Positions 6,676 through 8,653 of a stretch of 8,653 nt of DNA are shown here, piece after piece. The notes below the pieces were generated by a model. It searched no databases. It was not told the origin of the DNA and worked only from the letters and a program-made list of their open reading frames with translations. The stretch spans positions 1 through 8,653 of the forward strand of contig WFYM01000014.1 in NCBI GenBank assembly GCA_015490115.1, written 5' to 3'. The stretch is from Aquificaceae bacterium (GTDB lineage: Bacteria > Aquificota > Aquificia > Aquificales > Aquificaceae). The first letter of the stretch is position 1. Each line of letters opens with the position of its first letter. Position numbers and translations under genes: made by a program.

Positions 6676-7809
6676 TTACCTCGATATCACCTCTATCATG
6701 AAGATGGGCTGGATGATGTCACTTATCATACCCAAGAACTTACCCAGCTGAACAGCTGGAGCTGTTGAGATGTAGATTATGTCCCCGTCCTCCACAATAA
6801 AATCCCTCAGGACGAACACAGACTCGGGTCTTGACATGTCGATCCTGTAGACCACAGGAACCTTTTCTTCTCTCGTGTAAGCCCTGTAGCGTATACCGAG
6901 CCTTTCGAGGACCCCTCTGTCCTCGAACCTGAACACAAAAAGACCCTTAGCGTGGGCTATATCGTCCCTCAGCCCTCCCGCTCTTCCGAGAGCCTGCGAC
7001 AGCGTTATACCCTTAGCTTCAAACTCAAGTTCCATGTTCTTTCCCGTCGCTCCGAGAATCGTTGCGGACTTGTTTTTGTAGATGACCGTTATAACATCAC
7101 CCGGCATCAGGTTTATATTAAGCTCTGGATCTTCCAAGACCTCCTCCAAAGGAAGAACCAAGCTCCTCTTTCCCCTTGTGATCTGGACCAGCGTCTTCTC
7201 AACCGGCGAAGTTACCCCTCCCACACTCGCGAGAACGTCGAGCAAGGTAGTCGTGCTGTAAGTGAGGGGAACCTTCCTGCTCTCCTTCACGTGTCCAAAC
7301 ACCGTTACCGTAGATGAAAAGAAACCGGCGAGCCTCACCACCACCTGAGGTCTGTTTGCCTTTTTGGAGAGCCTCTCCTCTATCTCTCTCGCCACCTCCT
7401 CGGGTCTTCTCCCGAGGACGTAGACCCTACCGACGAAGGGAACGTTTATGTAGCCCATGTCGTCCACCATTTGGGACGGGACCGTAAGAGAGGACAAACC
7501 GTCCGTCTGAATTATAGCTGAGGCGCTCGAAGCCAGAAGAACAGCGGGTGGGGACTCGTAGATAACTATTTCGAGGACGTCCCCCTTACCTATGACTGGA
7601 GAGTAAGGTTCCGTCAGAAAAGCCCTTATCTTTTCCTTTAGGCTCTCCCTTTCCTGTTTCATCCTTGAGACGAGCTGAGGTGTGAGGTCTACAAGCGTTA
7701 TGCTCTCGTTCTGCCTGACAGCGTATGTGGAAGGACCAGATTGAGGAATTATATAGGAACAACCCGAAAGGAGAATAAGAAAAGGAAACAGTAAGACGGA
7801 TACTCTCAT
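6676..7809 (-). CDS. outer-membrane capsule polysaccharide export lipoprotein (CtrA/BexD/VexA/Wza family)
   Basis: The product is the outer-membrane exit channel (OPX) for capsule. From the ATG at 7807-7809 it has 377 residues, like Wza and CtrA. It has a type II signal peptide, MRVSVLLFPFLILLSGC, with lipobox LSGC (Cys17 would be lipidated; Ser at +2 fits outer-membrane sorting). Next come SGPS (24-27), the poly-export domain with IGKGDVLEIVIYESPPAVL (73-91), VPFVGRVYVLGR (123-134) and ANRPQVVVRL (151-160), a first SLBB-like repeat from VTVFGHV (168) to GGVT (200), MPGDVITVIY (235-244), a second from ATILGATGK (249) to AGGLRDD (277-283), and VYRIDMSRPESVF (320-332). These features fit the CtrA/BexD/VexA branch best, which serves ABC-transporter capsule systems. 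The C-terminal GKFLGMISDIIQPIFMIEV may be the membrane helix. A TTG at 7852-7854 would add 15 residues before the signal peptide and is less likely. No Shine-Dalgarno is visible. Confidence 0.93.
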   Translation of the reverse strand: MRVSVLLFPFLILLSGCSYIIPQSGPSTYAVRQNESITLVDLTPQLVSRMKQERESLKEKIRAFLTEPYSPVIGKGDVLEIVIYESPPAVLLASSASAIIQTDGLSSLTVPSQMVDDMGYINVPFVGRVYVLGRRPEEVAREIEERLSKKANRPQVVVRLAGFFSSTVTVFGHVKESRKVPLTYSTTTLLDVLASVGGVTSPVEKTLVQITRGKRSLVLPLEEVLEDPELNINLMPGDVITVIYKNKSATILGATGKNMELEFEAKGITLSQALGRAGGLRDDIAHAKGLFVFRFEDRGVLERLGIRYRAYTREEKVPVVYRIDMSRPESVFVLRDFIVEDGDIIYISTAPAVQLGKFLGMISDIIQPIFMIEVISR

Positions 7810-7819
7810 ATGTTTCAGT

Positions 7820-7854
7820 ATTATATCACACAGCGGAATTCTTAGAGGTGTCAA
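7820..7854 (-). promoter_or_regulatory. candidate operon promoter with extended -10
   Basis: The minus strand carries a perfect TATAAT (complement 7820-7825) preceded by TG and one base, which is an extended -10. A perfect TTGACA lies at complement 7849-7854, but 23 bases away, too far for a standard -35, so the extended -10 may act alone. The predicted start of transcription is near 7812-7814, only three to five bases before the lipoprotein ATG. This is the only promoter-like site I see ahead of the seven-gene operon. The element overlaps the tail of the transposase remnant. Confidence 0.5.
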
Positions 7855-8264
7855 GGTATCTAAACACCCACTGAGCTTCCACAGGTCTCTGAGAGTCCCC
7901 TTTAATCTCTCTCCATAAAGATGTCAAGATAAGCCCTCTAAAGTGTAGTATTAGCATTCCATGGAAACCTCTTATAAAAAACCTTTTTCCAAAGGTTTCA
8001 TGCTTCCACTCAAGCCTAAGCTCCCTGCATGTTCTCCTATACCGCCACCCTTTATCAGTTGTTATCACTTTCCCCTTGCTGGAACTTATGCCTGATTGCC
8101 TCTCTTGAGCCTCTTAGCCCCAGAGCCTTTCTGAATCTTTCTACTTTCCTCAGGGCTATTCCCCAGTGGTATAAGAAAACTGCTTTCGCTTTCACTTTTG
8201 GTGGAATCTTGTTCCTGTGGTATACTTTGCGTATACACTGCTTGAGTTTCTCTATGATTCCCAT
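7826..8264 (-). pseudogene. decayed IS6/IS240-like DDE transposase with internal deletion
   Basis: Two minus-strand reading frames form the remains of one transposase. The 5' frame (8264 to 8055, starting MGIIEKLKQCIRKVYHRNK) carries an N-terminal helix-turn-helix-like part: VKAKAVFLYHWGIALRKVER and then GSREAIRHKF. It resembles the plus-strand transposase starting near 8351. The 3' frame (from about 8068) gives ITTDKGWRYRRTCRELRLEWKHETFGKR in two conserved blocks: the second catalytic Asp in TDKG and the Glu in HETFGKR. The segment with the first catalytic Asp (YVDET type) is absent, because the frames join directly around 8055-8068. After HETFGKR the frame decays; a neighbouring frame gives VFYKRFPWNANTT and then a stop. 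The gene therefore cannot make an active enzyme. IS6-type assignment rests on the DDE motifs and is moderately sure. The element's ends could not be fixed. Confidence 0.75.
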
Positions 8265-8328
8265 AATTCTTCATTTTCCCTCTTTTTGTTCCTCCCTTTG
8301 AGGATGTCAACTTTTTAAAGCAAAGGAA

Positions 8329-8346
8329 CCCCTCCAAGTGGAGGGG
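8329..8346 (+). promoter_or_regulatory. perfect hairpin overlapping the transposase Shine-Dalgarno
   Basis: CCCCTCC (8329-8335), loop AAGT (8336-8339) and GGAGGGG (8340-8346) form a 7-bp, mostly G:C stem. The right arm is also the only Shine-Dalgarno-like sequence for the ATG at 8351 (spacing four bases). No T-run follows on either strand, so it is not a standard intrinsic terminator. It could block translation from transcripts that read into the element from outside, as known for IS10 and IS50. That role is inferred. Confidence 0.5.
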
Positions 8347-8350
8347 TAGA

Positions 8351-8653
8351 ATGAAAACTTCCTTCAAGTGTAGAGGCAAAAGCAGTCCTGCTCTACTTCA
8401 AGGGTATGTCTCTAAGAGACGTTCGGAAATACCTCTCAGACGAGGGCTACAGGGTAAGCATAGAAGCGATCAGGGAATGGTTCCACTCAGTGGGCAAGAT
8501 GCTTAGAGCTTTATACACTTATGCACTATGGGTGTATGTGGATGAGACGAAGATAAAGAAGCGAAGGAAGTTTTACTACCTTTGGCTTGCGGTGGACGAG
8601 AGAGGCGGACCTGTGTATGCAAGTCTGACAGCCAAGAGGGACTCATGGACAGC
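8351..8653 (+). CDS. IS6/IS240-like DDE transposase, 5' part, apparent frameshift at start
   Basis: The plus-strand frame that includes 8355-8357 reads KLPSSVEAKAVLLYFKGMSL and continues with RDVRKYLSDEGYRVSIEAIREWF, a helix-turn-helix-like N-terminus. The start of the catalytic domain follows: VYVDETKIKKRRKFYYLWL, then AVDERGGPVYASLTAKRDSW, open at the right edge. YVDET contains the first catalytic Asp, and the YYLW-x-AVD block and the KRD triplet are typical of IS6/IS240-type transposases. The frame has a stop (TGA 8352-8354) just upstream and no ATG, GTG or TTG before 8406. The well-placed ATG at 8351 is one base out of frame, after a run of four A's (8354-8357). Removing one A would give MKLPSSVEAKAV. 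It is therefore a frameshifted copy, a base-calling error, or a gene starting at 8406 without its first helices. It runs head to head with the minus-strand remnant and is clearly diverged from it. Confidence 0.75.

Noticed and set aside
7810..7854. TTG start at 7854 for the export lipoprotein
   Set aside because: It would put 15 residues, including charged ones and a Cys, in front of a clean type II signal peptide that begins exactly at the ATG at 7807-7809. The extra stretch also overlaps the promoter and the transposase remnant.
7826..7854. Canonical -35/-10 pair using TTGACA at 7849-7854 with a 17-base spacer
   Set aside because: The position 17 bases downstream reads GTGTGA, a poor -10. 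The good TATAAT is 23 bases away, so the two do not form a standard pair.
8329..8346. Hairpin as an intrinsic transcription terminator
   Set aside because: No run of T follows the stem on either strand, and it sits immediately before a start codon instead of after a stop codon.
8086..8379. Minus-strand frame of 97 codons spanning the region between the two transposases
   Set aside because: It overlaps the transposase remnant in another frame and has no conserved motif. Its apparent LPLHLEG repeat simply reflects the similar purine-rich stretches around the hairpin.
8370..8396. GTAGAG...CTCTAC inverted repeat and the small AGCAG/CTGCT stem inside the plus-strand transposase
   Set aside because: The arms are five or six bases within coding sequence, which is expected by chance. 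Nothing links them to a function.

Overview
The window looks like a chromosomal segment of a thermophilic bacterium of the order Aquificales. The main reason is the fused ATP sulfurylase-APS kinase (Sat in front, APS kinase behind), which from memory closely resembles the bifunctional enzyme of Aquifex aeolicus. The charged, Glu/Lys/Arg-rich proteins and tightly overlapping genes fit. I could run no search, so the species stays open.

Layout: every clear non-mobile gene is on the minus strand, so transcription runs right to left. Right edge (about 7826-8653): two related but diverged IS6/IS240-like transposase genes lie head to head. One is a decayed minus-strand remnant with its catalytic core deleted. 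The other is a plus-strand copy that runs off the window and has an apparent one-base frameshift next to its start codon. Middle (799-7809): one compact operon in the order outer-membrane capsule export lipoprotein (CtrA/BexD/VexA type), rmlA, rmlC, rmlB, rmlD, sat/cysC, kpsC. Left edge (1-731): the N-terminal third or less of a CusA/CzcA heavy-metal RND pump, 67 bases behind kpsC.

The operon reads as part of a capsule or surface-polysaccharide locus. RmlA-RmlC-RmlB-RmlD make dTDP-L-rhamnose from glucose-1-phosphate. KpsC is a beta-Kdo transferase that builds the lipid-linked Kdo anchor of ABC-transporter-dependent (group 2) capsules. The CtrA-like lipoprotein would be the outer-membrane exit channel. 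Sat/APS kinase sits between rmlD and kpsC and is translationally coupled to rmlD, which suggests that PAPS made here could feed sulfation of the exported glycan. No sulfotransferase, inner-membrane ABC exporter, KpsS or rhamnosyltransferase lies in the window, so this is a hypothesis.

The points most worth following are: an ATP sulfurylase lacking its usual first 30-35 residues; a KpsC reduced to its N-terminal module; an operon promoter that seems to lie at the edge of, or inside, the transposase remnant and would give an almost leaderless mRNA for the export lipoprotein; and a hairpin that hides the Shine-Dalgarno of the plus-strand transposase. No tRNA, rRNA, CRISPR array or clear intrinsic terminator was found, and no gene-free stretch is longer than about 100 bases.
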